Assembly (NCBI GenBank): GCA_964454745.1
Contig: CAYVUI010000034.1
Location: 1-36,599 of the forward strand
Direction of reading: 5' to 3'
Length of the DNA: 36,599 nucleotides
Origin: CAYVUI01 sp964454745
GTDB taxonomy: Bacteria; Planctomycetota; Phycisphaerae; Sedimentisphaerales; Anaerohalosphaeraceae
Shown one piece after another: positions 1-8,183 of this stretch. Every line of letters begins with the position of its first letter. The stretch's first letter is position 1. The position numbers were made by a program, and so were the translations under genes. Below the pieces are notes generated by a model, which made no database searches, was not told the DNA's origin, and worked only from the letters and a program-made list of their open reading frames with translations.

Positions 1-509
1 TGCTGGATGTGCTCAAAGAAGTTTATGCCAATGACGACGAGGCCAAACGTCAGGGCCTGTCCGATCAGGAGCGGCTGGTGTGGCATCAAACCCGCAGCGG
101 TCCCAAAATGGATGAACTGAAGCGATGGCTCACCGAACAGATCGAGCAAAAGAAGGTTGAGCCGAACAGTAGGTTGGGTGAGGCCATTGGCTACATGCTC
201 CGGCACTGGGAGAAACTGACCCTGTTCCTCCGACAGCCCGGTGCTCCCCTGGATAACAACATCTGTGAACGAGCGCTGAAGAAGGCCATACTTAACCGGA
301 AAAATGCCTACTTCTATAAGACACGCAACGGAGCCCGTGTGGGTGACATGTTCATGAGTATCATCCACACCTGTGAACTGAATGAGGTCAACCCGTTCGA
401 CTACCTCACCCAGCTACAGAAGCACATTGACGCCGCAACCGCATCCCCGGCTGACTGGATGCCCTGGAACTACCGGGACTGGCTCCAGAGCTCCGGCTGC
501 CCCAAATAA
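1..509 (+). CDS. IS66-family transposase, C-terminal part (cut by window edge)
   Basis: The reading frame is open from the window edge (Leu-Asp before the first in-frame GTG at 9), so the gene begins upstream and only about 168 residues are visible. The stretch LDNNICERALKKAILNRKN followed by YFYKTRNGARVGDMFMS is the typical C-terminal core of IS66 TnpC transposases, including the late acidic residue of the catalytic region (E in NNICERA). IS66 transposases are normally about 500 residues, so roughly two thirds is missing. The tail after HTCELNEVNPFDYLTQL is complete. The protein cuts and joins the ends of its own element. I did not find a convincing terminal inverted repeat between 510 and 860. 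Family assignment is firm; whether the element is intact cannot be judged here. Confidence 0.92.
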   Translation, partial: LDVLKEVYANDDEAKRQGLSDQERLVWHQTRSGPKMDELKRWLTEQIEQKKVEPNSRLGEAIGYMLRHWEKLTLFLRQPGAPLDNNICERALKKAILNRKNAYFYKTRNGARVGDMFMSIIHTCELNEVNPFDYLTQLQKHIDAATASPADWMPWNYRDWLQSSGCPK

Positions 510-863
510 ATTTCAAATTTTTCTGGCTTGCCGAAAACTCACAAAACAAAAAATGAAATGTTGGATGATTGGAGCTCTTTGAATGATCGAGATCGAAAGA
601 AGGTTAAGCCTGACAGCCACCTTGGGCGTTGGACAAGCCCGTTTAATAGAATAGACCGACCTGCCGTAACAGTTGAATAGGACCGCGAACCAGAATAACA
701 TTATCGCGGCACCCTGAATAGGAGTATGAGACGACCGATCATCAATGAGTCCCAGAGAGGGTCTGTAACATGAAAAAATAAAAACCTGAAAAATCAAAAA
801 AAACCGTTGACAAATCTGGCTTCATAGGAGACGGCTGGAATTAACCCGCAAATTGACATCAAA
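510..863. other. Intergenic region downstream of IS66 transposase
   Basis: No supportable gene. Open frames here are short and lack ribosome sites or recognisable motifs. The right end of the IS66 element should lie in this stretch, since the transposase stops at 509 and the pseudopilin stop is at 864. Direct comparison with the left end, which is outside the window, would be needed to place it. AT-rich runs around 770-810 could terminate transcription from either side, but I see no strong GC-rich stem. Confidence 0.5.
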
Positions 864-1751
864 CTAAATTTCAGGCTCATCTCGCCCTGTTCCCGTCCAC
901 AGGCGATTGTTTCCCGGGCCGCCTAATGTTTTGTTGGATTTTTCTACGGGACGGGCTGTTTCAGGGGCAACTGCATAACCAGCTTCTTCATAGGTAAGTT
1001 TTTCAGTGTGCCCGTCGAGAAATGACATATTCATATGCCCACAATGTCTGGCATCAGCTGGTGAGTATTTCTCAGCTCCTCCTAGTGGGACAATATTACC
1101 TTTTTTTGGACCAAAAGATCGGGCATTTTTACTGTATGCCATTTTAGGCGGATCCATAGTATAGGCATGCTCGCCGTGTGGAATACCTGCTCCTCGGCTG
1201 TCGCCGATAACTATAGTTTCCGATGGTCTGAGAATACTTAAAGCTTTATTTGGGAAATTATTATACCTTGAACCATTGCCTTCCTTTGTTCGTGTATTAC
1301 TGAGATACTGGAAATTAAATCCATAAGAACCGTTACGAATGTTGCTTACAAAATCTTTATTTTTGAATGAGGGACAGATGAAATAATCATTATCCATAGT
1401 AAGTGCAGCATTAAATTCTTCTTCTGTATCATATTTGGCTGGATCAATTACGGGGTTTGCTTGCTCACTGATAAACCAAAACCAGCGTGGACCATATCTG
1501 ATATACGGTCCAACTTGTATTCCAACACCATTTTCGCGTATCTTGTCAGGCGGAAAATAACCATCATTTTCATCTGTATATATAAGCATTGCAATCGAAA
1601 GCCTTTTAACATTAGCCATGCATACAACGCCTTGTGCTATTTTTTTGGCCTTACCCAATCCGGGCATGAGTATACCCATCAGTAAAGCCATTATTGAAAT
1701 TACCACTAAAAGTTCTATCAAAGTAAAACCAAAACATTTTTTCTTTTCCAT
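864..1751 (-). CDS. Pseudopilin-like protein with type IV prepilin N-terminus
   Basis: The 295-residue protein starts MEKKKCFGFTLIELLVVISI: a short basic leader, then the G|F-T-L-I-E prepilin peptidase site with the conserved Glu at +5, then one hydrophobic helix (about residues 9-30). The C-terminal half holds the planctomycete pseudopilin signature with His and Gly residues followed by FLDGH (HCGHMNMSFLDGH, about residues 236-248). Such proteins are abundant in Planctomycetota and are usually annotated as type II secretion pseudopilins, though most are orphans with unknown roles. It lies 46 bp downstream of the ABC ATPase gene on the same strand and may be co-transcribed. No other secretion gene is nearby. 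The ATG start fits the prepilin leader; the ribosome site is weak. Confidence 0.85.
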   Translation of the reverse strand: MEKKKCFGFTLIELLVVISIMALLMGILMPGLGKAKKIAQGVVCMANVKRLSIAMLIYTDENDGYFPPDKIRENGVGIQVGPYIRYGPRWFWFISEQANPVIDPAKYDTEEEFNAALTMDNDYFICPSFKNKDFVSNIRNGSYGFNFQYLSNTRTKEGNGSRYNNFPNKALSILRPSETIVIGDSRGAGIPHGEHAYTMDPPKMAYSKNARSFGPKKGNIVPLGGAEKYSPADARHCGHMNMSFLDGHTEKLTYEEAGYAVAPETARPVEKSNKTLGGPGNNRLWTGTGRDEPEI

Positions 1752-1797
1752 TTCTTTTCAGCCCTTTCTTTTCAGCCCTATTTTTATAAAAATCTCA

Positions 1798-2481
1798 TTA
1801 AGTCATACTTGGTGCATGCTTTGATCTTACAATTATGCCAACATCCAGCTCGATAGAATCAACATTGAAAATGTCAATAATCGGGTCATGTGTTACTATT
1901 ACTACCGCCGATCCTGATTGAGAGATTTTGCAGAGATGGTCAATTACAATTTTGGCGTTTTCCCTGTCAAGGTTTCCGGTAGGTTCGTCAGCAAGTACAA
2001 GTTCTGGTTCATTGATTAAAGCTCTCGCAAGAGCCGTTCTCTGCTGTTGACCGGCACTTAGCTGTGACGGCTTGTGTTTTGCCCGGTCTGTAAGGTCAAA
2101 CCTGTCCAAGAGGTATTCTGTGCGGTTTTGGATATGTCTTTTATTAAATCGCGGATTTGCAGGAAGAATTATATTTTCGAAAATCGAAAGATAGGGGATA
2201 AGATTGAATTGCTGGAAAACATAGCCGATTGAATCACGGCGAAGTTTTGATCTTTGGTCCGAACTGAGTTTATATGGGTTGATACCGCCAACTTCTACTG
2301 TTCCTTTGGTTGGGGCCATCATAGCACCTGCGGTAAGCAGGAGCGTTGTTTTACCACAGCCGCTCTTTCCTCGTACGGCGAGGATCTCGCCTTTGTTTAC
2401 AGAAAGATCGATTTCATTTAGAGCATTTACCGTTCCGAAAGAACCTTTAAAAACTTTGCTGAGATTCTTTATTTTGAGCAT
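1798..2481 (-). CDS. ABC transporter ATP-binding protein, MacB/LolD type
   Basis: A complete 227-residue ATPase. Walker A is GKSGCGKT (residues 38-45), the Q-loop is YVFQQFNLIP, the signature is LSAGQQQR (one change from LSGGQ), Walker B is LVLADEPTGNLD, and the H-loop lies in VIVTHD. The Asp-Glu-Pro-Thr-Gly-Asn-Leu-Asp string is characteristic of the LolD/MacB/FtsE group, which works with FtsX-like permeases. Its ATG overlaps the permease stop codon (TAATG at 2479-2483), so the two are translationally coupled and form one transporter. In related systems it powers periplasmic mechanotransmission, lipoprotein release or small-molecule/peptide export. The substrate here is unknown. The short C-terminal tail after the H-loop is unremarkable. 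Confidence 0.93.
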   Translation of the reverse strand: MLKIKNLSKVFKGSFGTVNALNEIDLSVNKGEILAVRGKSGCGKTTLLLTAGAMMAPTKGTVEVGGINPYKLSSDQRSKLRRDSIGYVFQQFNLIPYLSIFENIILPANPRFNKRHIQNRTEYLLDRFDLTDRAKHKPSQLSAGQQQRTALARALINEPELVLADEPTGNLDRENAKIVIDHLCKISQSGSAVVIVTHDPIIDIFNVDSIELDVGIIVRSKHAPSMT

Positions 2482-3779
2482 TATGCGACTTCCTTTCTAA
2501 TTATAACTGCCGGATCCTGTTTCGACGCGATGACCGCTGGGATCAAGCCTGATATGAAGGTTAAAGCAGGTGTGATAATAAAAACCATTACCAGAAGATT
2601 CGGGCTTAGCAACTCGGTAAGGTTTATTGTTATCGGGCTGAGGCTCTCCATTCTGACAGCAAGGATTATTCCTGCAGAGATGCCGAATGCTACACCTATC
2701 AAGGCTCCTGCGTATGAGATAAAAACCGTCCTTGTGAGGAAAAGCGTTATAATGCTTTTTGATCGGATGCCTACTGCTTGCATGACACCGATCTCGGTTT
2801 GGCGATGTCGGACGTTTGCCATTGTCAGCTGAACTATCCAGACGCATGCGGAGACGAGTATTACAGTTACGAGAATCGAAGCGAATTTTTGTATTTCAGA
2901 ACGCATCTGCTGGCGGTGAGCACGTTCATTTTCGAGGGCTTGTTTTGCCTTTTTACCTACAGACATTCGGGCCTCGGCTCGGGCTAGCCTTCTTTCAGTT
3001 CCAAGCTCAATAACTTTCGTTCCGGGCAAAGCTTTTTCAACACTCTGCAGGGCGTTACCCAGATCCGGACCTACGCAGAGACAATGAAGTGCCAGAATTG
3101 AACTGATCTTTCCCTCCTTGCCCATCAGTTCCTGAGCAGCTTTCAAAGGAATCCACGCTGTTATATCATCCTGGTTGCCTCTTTCGTCATGGCATCGGTG
3201 AACCGTAAGTTCTCTACCCAGAAGTTTAACGGTATCTCCGACTTTCAATGCCAAAGACTTGTGCAGTTCATTTCCTAATACGATCTTTCCATCCGGCACG
3301 GGTTGTACTATCGGTTCTTTGGGAGCTTTATGAAGATTAGGTACTTCGCCTCTAGTACCTATAAGGACAATCCGCCTATCCATCTCGGGCCATTTGATCT
3401 TATGCTGAAGCGTTGGCAAAAAGTGCCTTACCGTTATCACGCCGGAATCAGCAAGTACGTTTACATAGTCTTCAGGCATATACACCTGTGGAGAATCATC
3501 AAGATACCAGCTCGCAATATCCTGCTTGTCTGGCATTATAACAAGATTTAATCCGAGTTTAAGCATCGCGACACGCATCTCGTCTTTTAGCTTGTCCATA
3601 ATTTCTTCAGTTTGTTGTTCTTTTTCAGCAAGAATAAATTCGCTTTTTGAATCATAAAGTTTGAGCAAAGTCATTGAACCGGTGAGTGTTGCAACGGCTA
3701 TGACGACGCAGAAAAGACCCATCACAAAATTAACTTTTCTGTAACATATCTCTTTAAATACAAGATTAATTAAATTCAC
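2481..3779 (-). CDS. ABC transporter permease, FtsX/MacB family
   Basis: A 432-residue membrane protein with the MacB/LolC layout. There is one N-terminal TM helix (about residues 18-38), a large extracytoplasmic domain of about 270 residues, then three C-terminal TM helices (about 298-320, 345-375 and 388-418). The motif RHRQTEIGVMQAVGIRSKSI after the second TM helix is the coupling segment of FtsX permeases. A likely coiled segment (ARAEARMSVGKKAKQALENE) precedes TM2. It overlaps the ATPase start by one base. No separate membrane fusion protein or outer membrane channel is present, so it need not be a MacAB-type efflux pump; lipoprotein handling or mechanotransmission is equally possible. 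It is preceded at 3885-3923 by a long hairpin. Confidence 0.9.
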   Translation of the reverse strand: MNLINLVFKEICYRKVNFVMGLFCVVIAVATLTGSMTLLKLYDSKSEFILAEKEQQTEEIMDKLKDEMRVAMLKLGLNLVIMPDKQDIASWYLDDSPQVYMPEDYVNVLADSGVITVRHFLPTLQHKIKWPEMDRRIVLIGTRGEVPNLHKAPKEPIVQPVPDGKIVLGNELHKSLALKVGDTVKLLGRELTVHRCHDERGNQDDITAWIPLKAAQELMGKEGKISSILALHCLCVGPDLGNALQSVEKALPGTKVIELGTERRLARAEARMSVGKKAKQALENERAHRQQMRSEIQKFASILVTVILVSACVWIVQLTMANVRHRQTEIGVMQAVGIRSKSIITLFLTRTVFISYAGALIGVAFGISAGIILAVRMESLSPITINLTELLSPNLLVMVFIITPALTFISGLIPAVIASKQDPAVIIRKEVA

Positions 3780-3884
3780 TTTTTTGCCCCGTAAATTTTT
3801 TTGTAAAATTATAGATTACCTTATAAAAATTAAATCATAATTAGCAAAACAATATATTCATGTTCAATCCCTCTTTTACCATTG

Positions 3885-3923
3885 AACCAGTCAGCTCCCT
3901 GATATTCCGAGAGCTGACTGGTT
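3885..3923. repeat. Perfect 13-bp inverted repeat (hairpin) between anti-sigma and permease genes
   Basis: Arms 3885-3897 (AACCAGTCAGCTC) and 3911-3923 are exact reverse complements with a 13-base loop. It sits just after the stop of the upstream minus-strand gene (3955). No U-run follows the stem directly on the minus strand, so it may be a weak terminator, an RNA-processing or stability hairpin separating the anti-sigma from the ABC genes, or a protein-binding dyad. Confidence 0.7.
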
Positions 3924-3954
3924 ATGGTTTTAAAGAGATGTTTATGGTTTATTT

Positions 3955-5358
3955 TCAGCCGAAAATAATTTCGTGAAGTACTCCGTCAGCAGTTTTTAAA
4001 AATCCTTTTTGTTCGACTTTAAGAAATTCATTACAAGAACGAAAGCCTTTTAATTCCCAAATCTTGGAACCTGTCTCAAGTTCAAGTGCGGTAAGCTTTC
4101 CATTTTCCATTTGATCAACAAAAACAATCATATTGTCGCAAATATTAAGAGGACTGCAGCCTTTTGCTTCGTAACACCATTCAGGATCACCGCTGGACTT
4201 GTTAATTGAATAAACATATTGACATCTGATTAACAACTGATCATTGAGGCTGTAAAGATGCGTAATCCTGGGGGCACGCTTGTCCCATTTGATCTGACCA
4301 TATGAATCAAAGCACATCAGACGGCTTGTTCCATCGGCCAGGGCCAGTGAAATATAATAATCGTTTTCAATGACCTCTAAAAACACAGGGTTATTTGTAC
4401 AGGCTTTGCAATCGTATCCATATTGAATCTGTGCCAGTCCGGAACTTATGTTGATAGAATACAAACCATGATTTCCGGCGATAAACATTGTTTTATTATT
4501 GCTCTTTGCCGAAGAAAGCACGTTTTCGTTTGCCAAAAACCTTTCCCATTTTTTTTTGCCGTCGGATTTATTTACAAGCAAAATTGAATTACCTATAACC
4601 CAGCAAAGATTTCTATTTTCAATAACTGTCGGCGGAGTTAAAGTAATTGACGCAATATCATCGACACTCGAATTGCATTGCCATATTATTTTGCCGGTTT
4701 CAACATCACAAGCAACAAGACTCAAGTGACTTTTTTCATTGTATCTAATATAATAAAGTAAATTGTCATCCAGAGTGAAGTAACCAAGGCAACCGGCTAT
4801 ACTTTTCCAACTGATGCTCTGATCTGAAGTGTTAATACAGGCGGCTTTGAAACCTGAATCTTCTTCGATAACGGTAATTATTTTATTTTTGTTTATAATG
4901 AGTGTGTTATCTTTCAATAAAGTTCTTAGAGATGAATGTTCAGGATTATCCAGCCTCGTTGTGAAAAATGCTGAAACAGCATGCGGAATTGATTCATATT
5001 GTAAAACTTGTTCTTGATTTTCTTTAGAATTGTGACTTTCAATAAAAAAACTTAATATTAGAGCTATACATGCTGCAAATGATAGAGATTTCGTTAAAAA
5101 CTTACCGCTTATATTAGGTTTGAAGAAATTTTTAATTTCAGCGTTTGAGTTAGTAATAACTTTATTTGCAAAAAATAAATTTTCTTCGTCATCCATAAGG
5201 TTATCATGTATTTTTTTGCAAACAAATCGATACTCTGATTCAATACTGGAACAGACTGTGCAAACGGATAGATGTTTCCTGACTTTTTCGCACTCGTTAT
5301 TTTCAAGTGCTTCCAGAACATACATCTCTATTAGATTTTGAACTTCATTACAGGTCAT
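3955..5358 (-). CDS. Membrane anti-sigma-like protein: zf-HC2, one TM segment, PQQ-like propeller
   Basis: The 467-residue protein begins with a zf-HC2 module (residues 1-50) showing the H-x3-C-x2-C zinc ligands His29, Cys33 and Cys36. This module is the anti-sigma domain that holds ECF sigma factors. One TM helix follows (about residues 88-106), then an extracytoplasmic region (about 120-467) built of repeated beta strands with DVETGKIIWQ, SDGKKKWERF, SSGDPEWCYE and LETGSKIWEL, the recurring G-x-x-x-W strand of PQQ-like/BamB beta propellers. Topology places the propeller outside as a likely sensor. The gene lies 403 bp downstream of the sigma factor gene on the same strand, which supports it as the cognate anti-sigma factor. 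No Shine-Dalgarno is seen close to the ATG, and the start codon overlaps an 11-bp inverted repeat. Confidence 0.82.
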   Translation of the reverse strand: MTCNEVQNLIEMYVLEALENNECEKVRKHLSVCTVCSSIESEYRFVCKKIHDNLMDDEENLFFANKVITNSNAEIKNFFKPNISGKFLTKSLSFAACIALILSFFIESHNSKENQEQVLQYESIPHAVSAFFTTRLDNPEHSSLRTLLKDNTLIINKNKIITVIEEDSGFKAACINTSDQSISWKSIAGCLGYFTLDDNLLYYIRYNEKSHLSLVACDVETGKIIWQCNSSVDDIASITLTPPTVIENRNLCWVIGNSILLVNKSDGKKKWERFLANENVLSSAKSNNKTMFIAGNHGLYSINISSGLAQIQYGYDCKACTNNPVFLEVIENDYYISLALADGTSRLMCFDSYGQIKWDKRAPRITHLYSLNDQLLIRCQYVYSINKSSGDPEWCYEAKGCSPLNICDNMIVFVDQMENGKLTALELETGSKIWELKGFRSCNEFLKVEQKGFLKTADGVLHEIIFG

Positions 5359-5419
5359 CGTATTGGTTTTTTAATCCACATTTTTTAAAAGTTGATACAA
5401 TCACTATTAACCAATACGA
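5358..5419. repeat. 11-bp perfect inverted repeat spanning the anti-sigma start codon
   Basis: TCGTATTGGTT at 5358-5368 and AACCAATACGA at 5409-5419 are exact reverse complements separated by 40 bases. On the minus-strand transcript the second arm ends with the A of the anti-sigma ATG. It could form a long-loop hairpin masking translation initiation, or be two binding half-sites. Confidence 0.55.
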
Positions 5420-5761
5420 ATGATAAAAAAATTTCGGGACAAAAAATAAAAATTATTACTAAAGACATTTTTAAAAATTATTTTGCGGACAAGCTTACTC
5501 AAAAAGTTTTTATTAGATTTAATGTCGCCCAGCGCTAAGTTAAGCGAAAACTGTTGTATTCAATTTGTTTTGCAGTGATGCGAGCTTTATTTAGATTCTC
5601 GACTGCCTCATAAAAAAAGGGTGCAGTTTCGGCTAAGGCCAATTATTCTTACAAGTTAGAACCTGATAATCTTCTACTTGCTGTTCAAAAGCAATTATCA
5701 AAACCAACCTTGAGAACTATTCAATATCCCTTAATATGAATCGTATGATTTCGCTGAAATA
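5420..5761. other. AT-rich intergenic region between sigma factor and anti-sigma genes
   Basis: No gene supported. The stretch is AT-rich with poly-A/T tracts and only short open frames. An unusually long spacer for a sigma/anti-sigma pair, it may hold a separate promoter for the anti-sigma gene, but I see no convincing -35/-10 pair. Confidence 0.45.
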
Positions 5762-6313
5762 TTAGACTGCAAGTCTGGGTAAATCTTTTTTCTCAACTAA
5801 GTGCTGCCGCAGTTTTGCCAGCCCTCTTTGAGCTCTTTTTTTTGCTACTTCTTCACTAATATTGAGCGTCTCAGCAATTTCGTAGAATTTCAGCGAATGG
5901 ACAACACGTAATATAAGCACGCTTCGATGCTTTTCGTCTAATATACTAAGCATATCAAGTTCATCATAGTTTGAATTATCAAAATAAAGAGTTTGTCGTA
6001 CAACAATGGTATCTGAAAGAAATTGTTTGTTTTTGATATCTTTTCTTAAAATATCAGTGCAAGTGTTTCTGAGAATAGCGAAAAACCACTTAGCAAAAGG
6101 AAGTTCAGAATCGTACCTGTCTTTATTGCGAATGACTTTCATGAATGTTTCTTGAACAGCGTCCTCAGCAAGCGATCTTTTATTAAGTATTGAACGTGCA
6201 ACTGAAAGTGCCGACGGTGTGAGCTTGATCACTATTTTTTCGAATATTTTCTCGTCAGAACTCTGCTTAAAGCATGCCATAAGGTATTCAGTTGTCTGCT
6301 CTTTTTGAATCAT
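5762..6313 (-). CDS. ECF-type RNA polymerase sigma factor
   Basis: About 183 residues. Region 2 is seen in LAEDAVQETFMKVIRNKD followed by a WFFAILRNTCTDILRK helix (promoter melting and -10 recognition). Region 4 is the helix-turn-helix LKFYEIAETLNISEEVAKKR followed by AQRGLAKLRQHL (-35 recognition). There is no region 1 or 3, as expected for the extracytoplasmic-function class. I place the start at the ATG at 6313 (MIQKEQ), preceded by GGAG nine bases upstream; a TTG five codons earlier is also in frame but lacks a ribosome site. The next minus-strand gene downstream encodes a zf-HC2 anti-sigma-like protein, its probable partner. Regulon and inducing signal are not visible. Confidence 0.9.
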   Translation of the reverse strand: MIQKEQTTEYLMACFKQSSDEKIFEKIVIKLTPSALSVARSILNKRSLAEDAVQETFMKVIRNKDRYDSELPFAKWFFAILRNTCTDILRKDIKNKQFLSDTIVVRQTLYFDNSNYDELDMLSILDEKHRSVLILRVVHSLKFYEIAETLNISEEVAKKRAQRGLAKLRQHLVEKKDLPRLAV

Positions 6314-6392
6314 TAGAATACGCTCCAATGTATAGTAAAGTTCTTAATATAAATTTCAGTATTTCAATGATGGACAGGTGCTGCCTGTAACT

Positions 6393-7493
6393 TTATTGTG
6401 CGGAACAACACGATGAAGTTAATTTTTTTTGGATTTTTTCGTTGTCCTTATCATCTAAAGATTTCTTATCACCTGAATTTTCAGTTTCCATTTCCGGAAT
6501 AAAATCGGATATCCCGATAAGCGGAATTCTTACACTCTTCATTTTAGCAATCTTAGTATTAAAGTCCGACCAGTCATACTTGATGAGCATATCCGAACCA
6601 GGGTTCTGTTCCTTTACTTCACACTGGCATGAATCAAGCAGGAAGGAGTTGGCTTCGACTACGGACTTTTCTGTAAGTTCGCTTGCAGGAATACCTTTTA
6701 GTATTCTGCATCTTCCGTAAAAGACGAAAGCTATAGGTTCCTTTAACTTTTTCAGCAATGAAGGCTGGGATTTCAACATCATTGTGATAAATGGAATTTC
6801 TTTTTTATCATTATGCGATAGACTTAAAGTATCGAATGAAACTTTCCATTCAGAAGCAGTTGTACCCGAAAGAGTATTCTCATCTTTAGCATAAACAGCA
6901 GCCGGAAGTTTGAGAGTTTTCACAGAGGTTTGAATGCCTTTGAGAATTGTTTCTGTTGCTTTTTTATTAGCTTTTTTGTCGTCACTTTCAATAAGAACCC
7001 ACATAGCTGTTTCACCGTCTATGAGACTCTTGTTAATTTTCTGCCTTGCGGGGGAATCAATTAAACTTTCACCAATTCTAAAATAACTGAGAGGGCCGCT
7101 CCAGACAGAATGTTTCATTCTGCTTGAGGAAGGATAGCGTATAACAACCCAAGGAACTTCCGAATCACGCTGAGCTTTCCACATCTCAGCATCGGCAACC
7201 GACATTTCATCATCGATGTTAATAAATCTCATAGAAAGATTAGCTTTAACTGATTCTTTTTCAGGTTTGATTTTGAGCTCAGTCGGCCAATCACCATAAG
7301 ATATACTTGTTGCCTCGACCATTGGTTCAAGCCGTTCGGTATGAGCGGTCAGCGACCCGGGAGAATAAAAAACAGTAACCCGGTAATTATCACAAAACCA
7401 CTCTTCAAGTGAATATCTATATACTGGAGTTACACATGCAACTGCTTCAAGAGAAAATATAAACATTATAACTGCAAGTTTCCAAATCCACAT
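6393..7493 (-). CDS. Secreted conserved hypothetical protein with CVTPVYRYSLEEW start
   Basis: 366 residues with an N-terminal hydrophobic signal (MWIWKLAVIMFIFSLEAVA) followed at once by CVTPVYRYSLEEWFCDNYRV. From memory, planctomycete and related secreted proteins share a comparable C-x-TPVxRYALExW start; their function is unknown to me. The Cys directly after the hydrophobic segment could be a lipobox Cys (E-A-V-A-C is a poor lipobox) or follow a signal peptidase I site. The C-terminus ends SSCCSAQ, a curious paired-Cys tail. It lies 80 bp upstream of the sigma factor on the same strand and downstream of the cohesin gene terminator, so it may lead the sigma/ABC gene group. No enzymatic motif is recognised. 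Confidence 0.65.
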   Translation of the reverse strand: MWIWKLAVIMFIFSLEAVACVTPVYRYSLEEWFCDNYRVTVFYSPGSLTAHTERLEPMVEATSISYGDWPTELKIKPEKESVKANLSMRFINIDDEMSVADAEMWKAQRDSEVPWVVIRYPSSSRMKHSVWSGPLSYFRIGESLIDSPARQKINKSLIDGETAMWVLIESDDKKANKKATETILKGIQTSVKTLKLPAAVYAKDENTLSGTTASEWKVSFDTLSLSHNDKKEIPFITMMLKSQPSLLKKLKEPIAFVFYGRCRILKGIPASELTEKSVVEANSFLLDSCQCEVKEQNPGSDMLIKYDWSDFNTKIAKMKSVRIPLIGISDFIPEMETENSGDKKSLDDKDNEKIQKKLTSSCCSAQ

Positions 7494-7524
7494 ATCAGTA
7501 CCTCAGTAAAATTCAAATAATTTT

Positions 7525-7564
7525 AAAAAATGGGAAAGGCCGCAGAAAGACCGCAGCCCTTCCC
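7525..7564 (-). terminator. Intrinsic terminator of the dockerin/cohesin operon
   Basis: On the minus strand a 12-bp stem (two G-U pairs) formed by bases 7564-7553 and 7543-7532 encloses a 9-base loop and is followed within two bases by a T-rich run. It lies 18 bp after the stop of the PEP-CTERM cohesin gene, separating this operon from the gene at 7493. Confidence 0.85.
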
Positions 7565-7581
7565 TTTAGAACGCATTAAAC

Positions 7582-8139
7582 TTAGTTACTTTTCCTTCTG
7601 ATAAAACCGAGACCGGCAAGGCTCAAAAGAATCGTAGCAGGCTCAGGAACAACGTTCACTGTGCCATTCCCAACTATATAATCAACAACAGGATCGCCCG
7701 ATTCATCGCCAAGCTCATCGACTGTAACAGAAATACCACTTACTCCTTCTGCAGCAGCAGTGAAGTTCAGGGTAGCAACAGTAATACTGTCACCCTGGAA
7801 GCTAAGATCAAACAGATAAGAAAACTCCGAAAGATCAATAACTCCGTTTCCCAGGTCGCCAGAACTGATATCTTCAGCCTCGAGTAAAGCTATATCACCA
7901 AGCTCATTGCCGAACGAATAGCCTACAAAAGCAAGGATCGAATCATCATAAGCAACATCAAAGTCAAATGCCGAGATATCCAGCAAATCAAGCCCGCTTA
8001 TGGTGAGATTTACAGATACAGCATCATCAACCTCTGCTTGCTGGGATACAGGATCGACACTGACAACAACACCGGCACTTGCCTGGGCAGCGGAAATTGC
8101 AATCAGAATAGACATCAAAATTAAAATACGCTTCTTCAT
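7582..8139 (-). CDS. PEP-CTERM protein with cohesin-like domain
   Basis: 185 residues: a signal peptide (MKKRILILMSILIAISAAQASA), one beta-rich domain (about residues 23-160) and a PEP-CTERM tail (VPEPATILLSLAGLGFIRRK). The domain has the cohesin pattern: a start of VSVDPVSQQAEVDDAVSVNL, the ISAFDFDVAYDDSILAF strand pair, then VATLNFTAAAEGVSGISV. Cohesins bind dockerins. PEP-CTERM tails are recognised by exosortase and target proteins to the cell surface or matrix; no exosortase is in the window. The start is the ATG at 8139 with GGAG upstream. It sits 44 bp downstream of the 1763-residue protein that ends in a canonical dockerin, so it is a plausible anchor for that partner. Direct binding is inferred from context only. 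Confidence 0.85.
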   Translation of the reverse strand: MKKRILILMSILIAISAAQASAGVVVSVDPVSQQAEVDDAVSVNLTISGLDLLDISAFDFDVAYDDSILAFVGYSFGNELGDIALLEAEDISSGDLGNGVIDLSEFSYLFDLSFQGDSITVATLNFTAAAEGVSGISVTVDELGDESGDPVVDYIVGNGTVNVVPEPATILLSLAGLGFIRRKSN

Positions 8140-8183
8140 CAAAAAATCTCCTAAACAAAATAAGTTAGTGTTAACAACTTAGC

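Noticed and set aside
513..797. 94-codon open frame on the minus strand
   Set aside because: No recognisable motif or family; it lies in the expected IS66 end region and the composition looks like chance.
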